64,000 nt of DNA, from positions 124,001-188,000 of the forward strand of contig VCJN01000654.1 of the NCBI GenBank assembly GCA_006384855.1, written 5' to 3'. Positions within the stretch are counted from its first letter, which is position 1. Each line of letters starts with the position of its first letter. Below, piece by piece: positions 49,897 to 61,039 of this stretch. Made by a program: the position numbers and the translations under genes. Below the pieces are notes generated by a model. That model was given only the letters and a program-made list of their open reading frames with translations, was not told where the DNA came from and did not search any database. The stretch is from Tetraselmis striata. Lineage: Eukaryota; Chlorophyta; Chlorodendrophyceae; Chlorodendrales; Chlorodendraceae.

Positions 49897-50014
49897 AACG
49901 TTTTAAAAGCTGCGGAAGCGTTTTGGAATCCGGTGGGAATGGCACTTGCGTGGGCACCCACTCTCGCACAGGGGTACTGGGATCGCCACGCCAGCACGCT
50001 CCCTTGTCCCTCAC

Positions 50015-50040
50015 TCCCCTCCCCTCCCCTCCCCTCCCCT
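50015..50040 (+). repeat. CCCCT minisatellite
   Basis: Five units of cccct in a row. Confidence 0.9.
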
Positions 50041-51500
50041 GACCCCCGCCTGGGCATTGCGACACTTCATGACTGAATTGTCTTCCAAGGTGTAAGACGT
50101 TGGTGCGCTGCCTAGCGAGCTACTTGTAGATGTATTGCTCGTTCATTAGACTTCGGTAAGGGCAACCAATTTGCAGGTGCTGGGTATTCCGACCACTATT
50201 CGTTCGGTGGCCGCGTTGCATCGGAACGTGGGTATTGTGTCTCAGTCCGATCGCCGTATCGGGCGTGGATAGTCGGCGCGCCCCACCCATGTTGGGCATG
50301 CGTCCGTGCGGGGGGAGGTTGCAGTGATTCCGCGGCCTCTATGTTTTTATCTCGGCGTACCCGCCTACCGGCTCACATGGGGAACCGTACCGGTGCCGCC
50401 TGCGCGAAGAGCCGGCGCAGCTCCGGGAGGGATATCATTGTTGATTCGATCGTCGTCGGGGGGATTGGAACATGGGTGAAAAGGAGTTGGCGGCTTTGCT
50501 AATTTGCTTCGGCGTTGGCGGTGTCTTCTCGGCGGTAAATATAAAGCCATGTGGCCGCGAGATACATCGGCGCGCAACCGCGGAACATGCCGACCACTTC
50601 ATTGCATGCCTCCTAATTAACCATAGGCCCTCCCCCCCTCTCTCGCCCTCTGCATATGGGTGGACTACTCTTATTGGGACACCTTCGATCATTTCCTTGT
50701 CGTCCTGGCTTCTTTCCTTGTGGGTGTCATCTGTGGGGACGCCCATCATGCATGAACGCATGTCTGCAAAGTCAATTCCCAAACCGACCTGCGGCGATCC
50801 CCCGACCCTCGGAATGGCGAAAGCCATTCCACGATTTCGTCACCGCTAACCCGTTCGCGGTGCTCGCCCGTCTTGATGACCCACAGGTTGGCGGCGGGCT
50901 TTCGGAAGGGGGGTCCCTAGCAACCGGCGCTGATCAATTTATCCACGCAGTGTAGTGGTTGTCGGCGCGCGGGGTAGGGGTTGATACCAAGCTCAAGAGT
51001 CGTCGCCCAGGTGTGACACTTACCCTGTTGTGAACTTGTCATGAACTGTCATTGGCACACTACTGTACAAGTACCATTACCGCATGGTGATGTATCCTTG
51101 TACGGCAGGAACAACCGGAACATGTACCTTCCGTCATCCGTGATGAAGGGCCAACTTCGTGTTCGTAGTTGTTTCGGTGTAGTCCCCTACCCGCCAAAAA
51201 CTGGTCCTTCTTCATAACGAAAGGTCGAAGGACCAGTTTCCTCGTACAACAACACCACCATGCACTGGTATGCATATATAGGACACACGCGATACGAGGC
51301 TTCGCGATGAGTGAAGACAGCGCCGCCATGCATGACGCAGCCTACCCGCGGCCAACATGCCGCAGCGGAGGTAGGTGGCAAGATCGAGCGGAGCCGAGTA
51401 GCATGCAGACCCACCATCCTCTCTCTTGCTGTCTAGGGGGTAGATCTACCCAAACTTTGGCTCTGTGCTGCCGCGGCGTACACGCGCGGCCAATGTGACT
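50041..51500. other. Stretch without a supported gene
   Basis: Frames at 50472-50849 (+) and 50827-50435 (-) overlap each other. Neither has a recognised motif. The composition shifts towards that of the retroelement that follows, so part of this may be older mobile-element DNA. Confidence 0.4.
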
Positions 51501-51699
51501 GGTGGTGGAGGCACGAGCGGCACCGCGGGCGGCGAGGGCCGTCCGCGAGAAGAGGGGCAAACATAGGCAGAGAGGGCGGCCGCGGAAGCGGCGGCTACGG
51601 CGCTGCACGAGCTGGGGGGCGGAACACCCGCCACCCCGCGCACCCGCGCAATTCCACCGGAAGGGGCAGAGGATCTCACCCCCTTACTGAACCTCTATG

Positions 51700-54600
51700 G
51701 GGCAGAGCGACTCCAGGAGCTCCTAGACCAGGCCCGTCAAAGCCGCCCGGGCATGAACCCTGGTAACCCGGGCAGTGACTTGCCCAGGCCGGGCTCAAGA
51801 GACAGGCCCAAGCCTCGTGGCTCCCTAAGGAGCAGCTTGAGCTTTGGCCACGGCGGGTCTGGGTCAACCAGACGCGCTCAAGAGGAGAGGCGCGCACAAG
51901 AAGATTGGCGCGCCCAAGACGAGAAGCGTACGCGGAAGGAGAGACACGCACGAGAGGAGAGCCGCGCGCGAAAGGAAGAACCCACGCAGTAAGGGCCAGG
52001 CGACCATGGCGGAGCCCCCCCCCCTCCCCCCCCGCCGGATGCTCCCTACTGAAATCCCGGGCGGCACCGGCTGGAGGCCAGCCGTCCAGGCTGGCGGTTT
52101 AGGCGCCGCGTTGTCGTGAGACATGGGGCTCGGAGCAAGGCACCGCGTTTGGGAGGAGGAAGAGAGACATGCCTGGCAACGTTGGGCAGGTGAGCACGGC
52201 GTGATCTGTGCCCCGCCCCCTTATGCTTGCTCTAGTACTTCATCACACCCTCTCTCGGCCGCCGGCGCACCGGCAGGCCGCGGGCGAGCCGCATGCTCAG
52301 CCCGGCCGCTCAGCGGAGGTACTACTACCACTATCCCTGCCCGCTCGCGTCATAAGGTCGAATATTGACCGGCAATTCTCGCAGCCGACGAATAATTGAC
52401 TAATAATGGCGAAGCTGGCCGGTAAAATCGCGAATTTGTTAATTTGTGTTCCGCCGACAATTAAGCTGCGCTAAAACGTGGGATTTACTGGCAAATAATT
52501 GCTTATATCCAATTCTCCGCGAATCTCCGGCCATTTTCAGCTGCGCTAGATTCACCATCGACCAGAAATTCTACCCGGCTCGGTGCAGCACCTATAAGCC
52601 CCCCCCCCCCCCCCCCCCCACACCCCGCGGTCCGTATGGTCGGCGCCGCACGGGGCGCGCCCTGTACGGCCTGCTGCATGGCAATCGCGGCGCGCTCGAG
52701 TCATAGCCCAGATTATCATACGGGCTGGTTCTACTTGCACCGACTAGAGCTCGCTTCCGGCCTGGCGATCGGCAGGCTATTTGTTCTAGCTGGCCACAAA
52801 TTCGTTGCGGCGCCTCGCGCGATCGCCCGCTCCGGCTCCGCGATCAGTCGCGCCGCTCCGCCCGCGATTTATTCGCTCACGCGCAGGTGGTGTTTCCTCG
52901 GTGCCCCTGGTTCCGTAGCTCGGGGCCTAGCCCTTGCATTCCAGTAGACTCCGTCTCCCACGGTCGGCGCTTCGCGTTGGCTTCCGCAAGCACCCGGGGC
53001 CTTGCCATGGTCCACCCATCGGCTGCCGGTGCCATGAAGACCGGGAGGGCTCATGTTCCCCGACAACCTGAAGCGCTTCGCCCCGCGCCAGCAAGGCGCC
53101 GCGTCGAGAGGGAAGGCGTATACGGCATGCCGGCGGAGGTATTGGCCAAACTGGATGGCTTTGCTCAACATGGAGGCCCCCACTCCCGCGACTACCGCTT
53201 CAACAGCGACAACACCAGCCGCAACTCGGAATGGACCGCCTCGAAGCGCGATCACGAAGGGAACACCTCGGCCCATGGGGGAGGGGGGGTGGGGGGGCGG
53301 AGCGGTCGCAACCCCGCACCGTGGTGTCAGACGTCACCGCTAACACCGCCGCCCCGGAGGGCATCTTCGCTTTCAACACCGCCACCGGCCATGTCTCCAA
53401 TACGCCATCTGCAAGCTACACCGTCAGGGAGTTTGCGAAGCAGCGGGCTCCCCGTCTTATGCTCCACATGAGCAACCTCGGCACCTCGCATTGGCGCCAC
53501 GTGGACAGCCCGCGTAAAGACTCGGTGCTACTTTGCTACCACCCACCCCCTGGGCGGCGACATCGCGATGTCGCAGGAGGAGCTACCGGACTCGCGATGG
53601 GTGCCGACGGGCACGGCAGAGCACATGGCTTCGACCGCGGTCATGCCACCGTTTTGTTTGGCCGGATCGCTCAGCTGTGCTACCGCATCCTCCGTCCGGC
53701 ATACGGCTGCACCCAAAAGGTCTCCCACGCCACCTCCATGCCACTCGGCGAGCTCGAGGAGTCTGCCCCGTTGTGATCGCAGCAAGCCGTGGACGGTCTT
53801 CAACCGGTGGAGACATGAGAGAAGGCGCTGGAGAATCTGCATAAGGTTTTCGAGATGGTCGACAACAACGCCATGTCCGCATTGAATGTCGTCAAGATCG
53901 ACCCCAACAGCGCCTCTGCCCTGGCAGCGGCTCTCGCCAAGAGCTCCAAGGGAGGCGGGGGTGTACGCCGTGAAGACTACAAGGAGGATCGGACCCTTCC
54001 AAGGCCGCGACCCTCCCAAGAAGCGTGGGCGGGGGCGCGACGACGACCAGGACGTCCGAGAGGCCAAATGCTCGCTTCGCCACCGTGGCAATGATGCGCC
54101 CAAGACCAGGCGGTCCGATGAACAACCACCGAGGCGGAGCGTCTAGGGACTGCTTTGCCGGTGGACGCCAAGAAGCGTGAACTCTACCTGCGGGATAACG
54201 ACTGCGGGCAGTTCCTGGACACCCCGTGCTCCGGGAGTTGTCGAAGGTTCTAGACCTGGACGATCGCCGGGCTGCGGCGCGCTGGGGCAACCGAGCGAGC
54301 TGGAGTTGCATGCGGTCCGCAGGAGCCAAGAGTATTGAGCGCCGGCCCGCCGTCGGGCACGTGGGCAGGCGAAGAGAGCATCACCGCCGAGATCGCCAGC
54401 TGAAACATGCTAGTAGTTTACAAGACCAGTGTGCGCTCCGCACACTTCATGATCAAGCGCTAGTTAGAGCTCGCCAACCGCAGCGGTGGGTACGCCGACC
54501 GCCTCAAGGAGACGGTGGAGGTGGCCGTCGCCGTGGGATTGGCCAAGCGTTGGAACCCCCAGCAGGCTCCCTCCAACCAAGCAAGGCTCAAAACATACAT

Positions 54601-54730
54601 AAATGGTCTGAGGAATGCATGGGTCGAGCTAGGCTTGGCTGGGTAGACGCCATAGTAGGGGCAGTCACCGATGGGCGCACGCTACACCATGCGGTAGACG
54701 GCTTGCTGTCGGGTGTTAGGGAGAGCTAAT
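51700..54730 (+). pseudogene. Gag-like region of the retroelement
   Basis: Frame-shifted coding on the plus strand. 51753-51992 ends in an Arg/Glu-rich helix (RRAQEERRAQEDWRAQDEKR). 52887-53280 carries EGVYGMPAEVLAKLDGFAQH and YRFNSDNTSRNSEW. 53231-53776 carries EGIFAFNTATGHVSNTPSA and YTVREFAKQRAPRLMLHMSN. About 53817-53960 has EKALENLHKVFEMVDNNAMS and VKIDPNSASALAAALAKSS, then a basic stretch KKRGRGRDDDQD. About 54415-54640 gives GGYADRLKETVEVAVAVGLA and ARLKTYINGLRNAWVELG. No zinc knuckle seen. Called gag-like only because it is basic, helical and lies before the enzymes. A C run at 52599-52619 and a G-rich run near 53279 interrupt it. Confidence 0.4.
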
Positions 54731-54971
54731 CATTTCCTCGTTGCTCGGAGTCGTGTAGAGAGCCGCTGATGAGCGTTTGGGCGCGTGGCACGACATGCTA
54801 GACGAGGTCGAAAGCGACGACGCTGCGCGCACCCACCTAATCGCCGAAAAGCTACTCTTCGCAGACATGCATGAGTGATACAACGTTGACCAAATCCTTG
54901 ACGGCGCGTGAGCGCCCGACCTAGGTGATAACACATTGGTGCAACCACATGCATGATCCCTTCCCCAATCC

Positions 54972-56140
54972 GTGGCCACGCTGCACAAGTGGAGCCGGTA
55001 CCCGCTCATACGCTTCAAGCCGGAACGCGTCCCGTCGCTCTGCGACGGAATCGGCTCGTTCCTGCTCGCCATGCTTCGCGTTGGCATCAACATCACCACC
55101 TACCGCACCGCGAAGGTCAGTGACTTCAGCGCGGGCATTTCGGTTGCCAACTGCCCCTCGTTGGAGTCGGAATTCAAGCAGCAGCTGGAACCATGAGCTT
55201 TGACCGGCATCAATGCCGACTACCCCCCAACGTTTTTGAGTTCGCAGCGTTGGCGGCCGACACTTTCGGCCGCATGCCGCCAGAGCTACCCACACAGGTG
55301 GTGGTCACCCCGCCTTGCGTGGGCGGCTTGCACGCGGGACAAGGGCACAGAGTGCGGGAAGGCGCGGGCAGCACCGTGCTCGCAGTGCTCATGATCATGG
55401 AGCTGCTGGGGCGGGAGTGGGAAATCCGCATTTGCAGCCGTTTTTCAGCCGAAGGGCTGTCCCCGTTTGCTTTGGGTGGCTTTTCGAGACGGTACCCGCC
55501 AGCGACAACGACCGCCGGCGTGAGGTGGCAGAGCTGCGCGACATCTACCGGAAGCCAATGGGAGATCACGTCGTCGACGATGCAGCGAGGCGAGGATCTG
55601 CGGCGCGCCGCAAGACACAATTGTTTACCAACTTGGGGGGGGCACAAGACTGGGCATCCTTGCCGCAGCAACCCCCCATCTTGCCTCTTGTACCTATGGA
55701 CTAGCTACTCAGGCTAGGCGAAGTCCCGCAGGTGGTAGACCTCGACTTGGATGGCCGTGCGGAGTGGCCCAATCGAGCGGGTGAACCCATGGAGGGCTAC
55801 CCTGAGATCGTGCGCTCCGAGGGCTCACACGCATGGCCGGCACATCAGCAAGAGTAGTCAACTCTTGGACGTCATGGACTTGGCGTAACAAAGTTGCGAG
55901 GTAATTTGGCGCTCCCCTCACATGTGCAGCTGGAGCGGGCATTGGGCCTGCCAGCCGATTGGATCCCTTGGTCCACTCTGGTGTGTGACGGGGGGAGCAG
56001 CGTAGGAGGTCACCGACCCTGAGGAGAGAGCGGCGCGGGTGGGAGACATTTTTGACCCGAACCTTGCAGAATATGTACTCCGCAATCGCATCCGTTCCAC
56101 CGATGGGCTGGCTGAAGGGCAAGGCGAAGCGCAAGGCGGG
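54972..56140 (+). pseudogene. DNA cytosine-5 methyltransferase domain inside the retroelement, decayed
   Basis: Such enzymes transfer methyl from SAM to C5 of cytosine in DNA. The motifs appear in the order of the family but in three frames. Motif I is in frame 54972-55196: VPSLCDGIGSFLLAMLRVGI, with DGIGS at 55044-55058. Motif IV is in frame 55193-55450: QVVVTPPCVGGLHAGQGHRV, with the catalytic PPC at 55310-55318, followed by GAGSTVLAVLMIMELLG. Motif VI is in frame 55315-55704: FGWLFETVPASDNDRRREV, where the usual ENV is ETV. Motif VIII is GSAARRKTQLFTNLG near 55594-55638. A target-recognition-like part, GRAEWPNRAGEPMEGYPEIV, starts near 55750, and ERALGLPADW near 55931-55960 resembles motif IX. 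Gaps between frames need two shifts and there is a stop near 55702, so this is a dead copy. Its strand and its place just before the RT argue that it belongs to the element. Confidence 0.82.
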
Positions 56141-56341
56141 TGCAGTGGGGTAGGTGGACGACCAACCGGCCCATGTACGCGGGCAGGAAGGCAAGCCACG
56201 CTATCGTAGGCTACCCCCTCAAGGCTACTCCGGGGCAGTGCCATGCCGCCGCATGCAGGTGGACAACAGCAAATGCATGCAACATGCAACGGGCCGGATC
56301 AGAGAGCGCCCTACAAGGGGACGACGAAGCAGATGGGGGGC

Positions 56342-56365
56342 GGGGGGGGGGGGGGGGGGGGGGGG
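56342..56365 (+). repeat. Homopolymer G run in the retroelement
   Basis: 24 G between the methyltransferase and the RT linker, followed directly by the frame DEAELFISLPIKLLPAV. Unlike the host genes, the sense strand here carries G. Confidence 0.9.
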
Positions 56366-56369
56366 CGAT

Positions 56370-57720
56370 GAGGCGGAGCTCTTTATTAGCTTGCCCATCA
56401 AGCTGCTGCCGGCGGTGGCAGCAGCCGCCAGGGTTGAGTGGCTGGAGCGTGTCAAGCCAACCCCCAATGCAGTGCCCGAGGAGATGGAGGCCGGGTCATC
56501 AGCGGACAACAAGGCGCGAAACTAGCTCAGGCGGGCCTTGCGTATCATCGAGATGATGAAGCGCGGAGAACGCCCCTTGGAGTGTGACGTGACAGACGCA
56601 AACTTTGCCGAGTTTCAAAAATACGAGTGCATCACCTCGGGAGAGGACTTCCCGCCCGGAGGCATTCACGAGCACCGACGCTATTGGTGGGAGTACTTCG
56701 AGGCGCTTTTGCCGAAGGAACAGCGGTCGTCCCAGCGCGTACAAAATGTGAAGCCCTACCTTCGCGACGGGCCTCCAACGGAGTGGGTCAACCCCTACAG
56801 CGATCAGCAGCAGCAACACCCCAAGTGGGCGAAGAAGCTATCAGACGTGAAGGATATGCTGCTGCACGCGGGGTGCGACGCGGCACATGTGGAGCATGTG
56901 ACAACATCGGACGAGCCCAAGTACGTGTCGTTGGGCAGCCACCCCAGCATGGAGAACCCTGAGCTCGCAAGCTTTGCTCGCGCGGAGGTGGGGAGCTGAT
57001 CGAAACCTGGCGAATCAAGGAATGGCGCGGGCCAGTCGGCAAGCCCCCCATTTGCATCCTGCCGATGGGGGTAGTCGTGAAGGCGATCGACGGCAAAATG
57101 CGGCTCATGTTCGACGGGAGGTATGTCAAACTCTTCGCCCTCTATCAGGGTTTCAAGTACGAGAAGTTGTCCAACGTCCGCTGCCGCTGGGCGCCTAGGG
57201 ACACCAACCCCATGGTATTCGCCGATAACAACTCCAAGGTGCCCGACCCGTCGCACTGGGGCATTACTACCCCGAACATCTACTACGAGGTACTGACGGC
57301 ATTGAAGGTGGACCCGTTGGACATCACGCTCAACTCCTTCGGGGACGAAATTTTCCACTGAGCACCGGCCTTTTTCTCCTTGGATCTTGTTGAAGGGACA
57401 GCATGCGTCGACGGCTTCCTGCAGAACTGGAAACCCTTCGTGCCCGAGACAAATTCGCGTTTGTGAACGGGCCGTGCGGTACCATGGCGATGGTGCTGCG
57501 CAAGGTGAAGAAGGAGCGGGTCAATTGCGTGCTCATTGTACCGGTTTGGCATGGGTGTCGCTCCTCAAAAAGCTGCCCATCGTGAAATCTTACACGATGT
57601 AGCGGCGCCGCAACAACCGGGGACAACGCATCCCAATCTTCCAGCCGGGTAGCCGGGTGCATGCGGGCCGCAAGGGACCCGAATACTGGAGCGTTAAGGC
57701 CTATCTCGTCAAGTGGAGTT
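56370..57720 (+). pseudogene. Reverse transcriptase-RNase H with internal deletion
   Basis: 56370-56999 is the linker before the RT (RIIEMMKRGERPLECDVTDA, HRRYWWEYFEALLPKEQ, LRDGPPTEWVNPY). A one-base shift near 56990 leads to GELIETWRIKEWRGPVGKPP and the RT fingers: ILPMGVVVKAIDGKMRLMFD, GRYVKLF, GFKYEKLSNV. The next residues are RCRWAPRDTN, which belong to the end of a retroviral-type RNase H domain, so the RT catalytic core (including YxDD) and most of RNase H are deleted at about 57180-57190. The tail continues ITTPNIYYEVLTALKVDPLD, then in another frame FVNGPCGTMAMVLRKVKKER and VNCVLIVPVWHG, then LLKKLPIVKSYTM. This matches the conserved C-terminal block of DIRS-type pol proteins. It ends near 57720, tail-to-tail with the recombinase. 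Confidence 0.8.
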
Positions 57721-58419
57721 AGACACCTTAAAACGCTTAGCGTGGCGAGTGGGGTGCGGGTAGAGGCGCAGTGTCTTAGTAGAGCTCCATACCCAGTCGT
57801 GCGCGATATCTTCCACAATTTTACCATTACGCCGAGCAAACTGGGTGGCACCACGGCGCAGGCTGTGGGTGGTCTCGCCGTGCCACTGCCTCAAAGCATG
57901 CAAGTAGCCCTGCAGCCTTTTGTTGAGGGCATTGGGCTGTAGGGGCGATCGCTTGATACTTTGACCGCCTGGGGCAAGCGTAAGGGTAGGGAATTGCCAT
58001 ACGCCGAGCATGGAGGCGCCCGATGCGGACTAGGCCTTGTCGTACCCCTGCAGGTTCGCCAGCAGCATATCGGCCCCGATGCGGGGGTCGAAGTTGGCAG
58101 GAAGGTGCAGCACGCCATGGTGACGCGTCTTGCGTGTCTTGGTGCTAATTGACGACTCCAATATGATGGGGTGGGGCGCAGTAGCAAGCGGGGCGCCGGA
58201 AACTATAAAAGGCCACGCCGGGTCACAAGCCAAATTCAGGAAGGTTAGGTCGCTCACCAATAGGCGAGTGCATTCCTTCCCGCGCTGGCCGGTCTCACAC
58301 AAGTAATCGAACATGCGCAAATCGCGCCATAACACCAACGCTGCCATTCCGGTAGAGTCGCCGATCTGCAAATGAAGATGGTCCACCAGGAGCATGGGTA
58401 CTGCTCCGGCCGGCGACAC
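57709..58419 (-). pseudogene. Tyrosine recombinase, inverted relative to pol
   Basis: This enzyme type joins circular element DNA to the target by a tyrosine-linked strand exchange. The frame at 58419-58030 has ALVLWRDLRMFDYLCETGQR followed by GKECTRLLVSDLTF, the R-box (first catalytic Arg in TGQRGKE near 58295-58275). The frame at 58011-57709 has NALNKRLQGYLHALRQWHGE and then THSLRRGATQFARRNG, the HxxR box (near 57880-57835). DWVWSSTKTLRLY follows, giving the Trp and the candidate nucleophile Tyr near 57785-57775. A frame change between the two parts (58030-58011) shows decay. The order R, HxxR, W, Y is that of the family. It would be read from its own promoter or from the other strand of the element. 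Confidence 0.82.
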
Positions 58420-58429
58420 GCTAGCTACT

Positions 58430-60436
58430 TCGAGGGGGCAACGCTATCGAGGCCATCCGCCTGCAGACATACCTCACCACGGCCCCCGCTAACAAACTAT
58501 ATACCTATGCCGGAGTACCGGTGCTCCCCCGCATCGATGCCCCAGCTATCTCTCAAGACCTCCGTGCACAACGCGTTGTATGCATATCCAGCCCCATGTT
58601 CGAGGACTGGTCCGGCCCAGGGCTACATGCGTGACTGACCAACATCCTCACTCCTATGCTTGCACGATACAAATGGGCCGCCAATGCTAGGAGCACCACC
58701 CGTCGCCCGAAATCCTCTCCAAGGTGGTAGAGACATGCACGGCCCAGGCTTAAGGCGAGCATGACTCCCCCGCCAACACCAACCTTGACGGCACACCGAT
58801 CACCCCGACGACGGAGGTTCGTCGCCCATACTCTGCCATATGCGAGCTCCTCGAAGTTGTTCACATTCACAAACCTCGTTTCCCTGCCCACACGGCCCGA
58901 GTGGAGCTAGCCACTACCAAGGCTGCCGACCCGCTGGCTATGGCTGCCGAAGGGACGGCCATCTGCCTCCCGGCAACAGCCTTTATGCTCGCGCTCTATC
59001 TACAAATGAGCAAAACCCCATTGCCATACACCTCGCACTATGGCCAACCACCGCCCAATCCAGTTAGCGATGACTCCTCCACCTACGTCGTCGACTGCCA
59101 TGCTTCTTATTTGGAACCCCCTTCACCAAACCCAAGCCCGACGATACACAGCTAGCAAAGGCGGTAATCGATGCACTCCGCCGCGAGCACGCGGCGCTTC
59201 CAGAGGGAAGCCCACACACCATGGCCCGCTTGTCTGAGGAACCCTGGGAGGCCGGTGTTGACCCATATTTATACCCGGCGACCCTTGACATGTACAAGTG
59301 CCGGTCCGGGGCCACCGCAATACATTGCCGTCCCATCTCCGATAACCCGGGGCTTCGCGTTGTGCCATGTCCCTCCAATCCCCCCTAGGCGTCATCTTTG
59401 CGGTCCATCACTCGAAGCGCGTCCGCCTCCGCATAGAGGATGACCGTGAGGCCCAGACCGCTATAGGGTGTGTCCTCCTCCCCCTATAACCCCTCTCACT
59501 ATACCCGCAGGCAACCCCTCCCGCCGCCCAGCGTGGCTGTTCAGCGCCAGCCCAGGCCGCAACGTCGATCTCCGCTTCCATAATAGCTCTTTGGGCGCCT
59601 ACGGAGGAGGCGCCCTGGAGGCATACACACCAAGGCCACACACACCGAGGCCGAGCGCACCGAGTTCCAAAAAGCGGTGATGTCCCATCTTACGGTCTAG
59701 ACCGCCGTGGAATATACCCACCACACCAATACACAGAGATCCGTGGACCCCAGACGCTCTCATCCCGAGCGCCTCCCCCAGCCCGTACGACTTATCACAC
59801 CGGTCGCAGCAGAGGCCATGGGCAAGGCCGCGGCCGCATCCCGCCACCCATCGCCTCCGAGTCATGGGCACAACACAGCCCACCACGCGAGGAGGCACCG
59901 GACGTGGCCGTCTCAACTCGCATCCGCACCCGACCAACCCGCCCGGTCATCGCTAGAGGCATGACTACCGGGGGCGGCCCACAACCCGCCCAAAGCCACG
60001 GCCCCGGTCCCCGGGAGAGATGCGTGTCGCACAAACCCCCCCCCCCCCCCCCCCCCCCCCCCGCCCCCCGCCCGCCCGGTCAACCCCGGTCCTGCCCTCC
60101 CCCCACTCCGGAAGCCCCCCGCGGGCCAGACCCCGCCTTCCGGCAGACCTCACCACCGTAGACACCTCCCTAGAGACTGTTCGCGGCACCCTCCTCGTTC
60201 AAGAAGCGGTCGACCAAATCAACCGCAGCTCCCCCCGCAAACGCATCCGCATCGCAAAAAGAATTGCCTCCCTCACCACGGGCGGCCCGCTCCGGCACTC
60301 CCTTACTCCACCCCCCTCACCCGCTCTCCCTAGTGATGAGGAGCGGATAACCGACGAAGAACCAGACTCAGGCGCCGAACTCGACGACCTAGTCGAAGAA
60401 GAAGACTACATGGACGTAGACGTGGAAGGCCTATGA
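58430..60436 (+). pseudogene. Unidentified mobile-element ORF with acidic C-terminus
   Basis: Plus-strand coding in shifting frames. About 58885-59150: TKAADPLAMAAEGTAICLPA, FMLALYLQMSKTPLPYTSHY. About 59150-59390: KAVIDALRREHAALPEGSPH, MARLSEEPWEAGVDPYLYPA, TLDMYKCRSGATAIHCRPIS. About 59385-59470: GVIFAVHHSKRVRLRIEDD. It is Pro-rich to about 60160. The last frame, 60020-60436, ends with AVDQINRSSPRKRIRIAKRI and an acidic tail (EEEDYMDVDVEGL, stop TGA). It then runs into the 3' module at 60.63-61.04 kb, so it is probably the coding part of that element and not of the recombinase element. Two C runs (60036-60062, 60438-60464) lie in it and just after it. Confidence 0.4.
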
Positions 60437-60630
60437 GCCCCCCCCCCCCCCCCCCCCCCCCCCCGCCCTGACCACACAACAACCCATGCGCCCCAACGGA
60501 GCGCCAATCGCAACCCCCGCTGGCCTCGGGCCATTTAACATATTCCCCTCTGGCACAACCACCACAACCACAGGCTTGAGACGGCACCTCTATTTGTGGC
60601 GGAGACCCCTGCACGGGGCGCGGGGCAGTA

Positions 60631-61039
60631 GGGCGGGACGCCTCGGCTGCCTTAGTCCGCCCGAGCTTCCTCTGCGGGACCCACCAATGAGAATGGACGG
60701 CAACACGGCGGCGCCCTAGCTAGACGCCTACCCGAGCAACGGGTCGAAGTTGCACATAGAGGCCTAAACACCCAAAGGATGCCTAGGGCTCTGTAATGAA
60801 CTAGGCGCGAAAGACGGAGATGCCGCGAAGTCAGAGACATCAAACATGAGGGGCAGCGCAAGGCTGTGACGGAAGGCGGCGGGGACGGACAAGGAAGAGG
60901 ATGGCCGGTAGCCTGAGCTGTAATACACACATGTGTCCCTTGCTACTATGGTTAGAGATGGCAAGCCCTTTGAACGACACGTTCCGGGCGGCGGAGAGCA
61001 GCGGACTAGAAGTTGAAATTCAATTTCAATTTCAATTTC
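60631..61039 (+). mobile_element. 3' module of a retroelement with CAATTT tail (copy 2)
   Basis: Shares ordered blocks with 1881-2164 and ends in gttgaaattcaatttcaatttcaattt. The middle is longer here, so the two copies differ by an internal indel as well as substitutions. At 61040 composition changes abruptly to AT-rich, which marks the insertion edge. Confidence 0.6.

Larger units (their letters stand above)
51500..58430 (+). mobile_element. Decayed tyrosine-recombinase retrotransposon carrying a C5 methyltransferase
   Basis: In order there are: an Arg/Glu-rich gag-like part (51.5-54.9 kb), a cytosine-5 methyltransferase (54.97-56.14 kb), an RT linker and RT start (56.37-57.19 kb), the end of an RNase H domain (57.19-57.72 kb), and on the opposite strand a tyrosine recombinase (58.42-57.71 kb). 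A reverse transcriptase with a tyrosine recombinase instead of a DDE integrase defines the DIRS/PAT/Kangaroo group. Kangaroo of Volvox is, as I recall, also described with an inverted recombinase gene. Every part has frameshifts or stops, and the RT core is missing, so this copy cannot move by itself. The outer ends and the split direct repeats expected for the group were not found. Confidence 0.75.

Noticed and set aside
54972..56140. The methyltransferase as a host maintenance gene
   Set aside because: Frames are broken, no introns restore them, and it lies within the retroelement on the same strand just before the RT.
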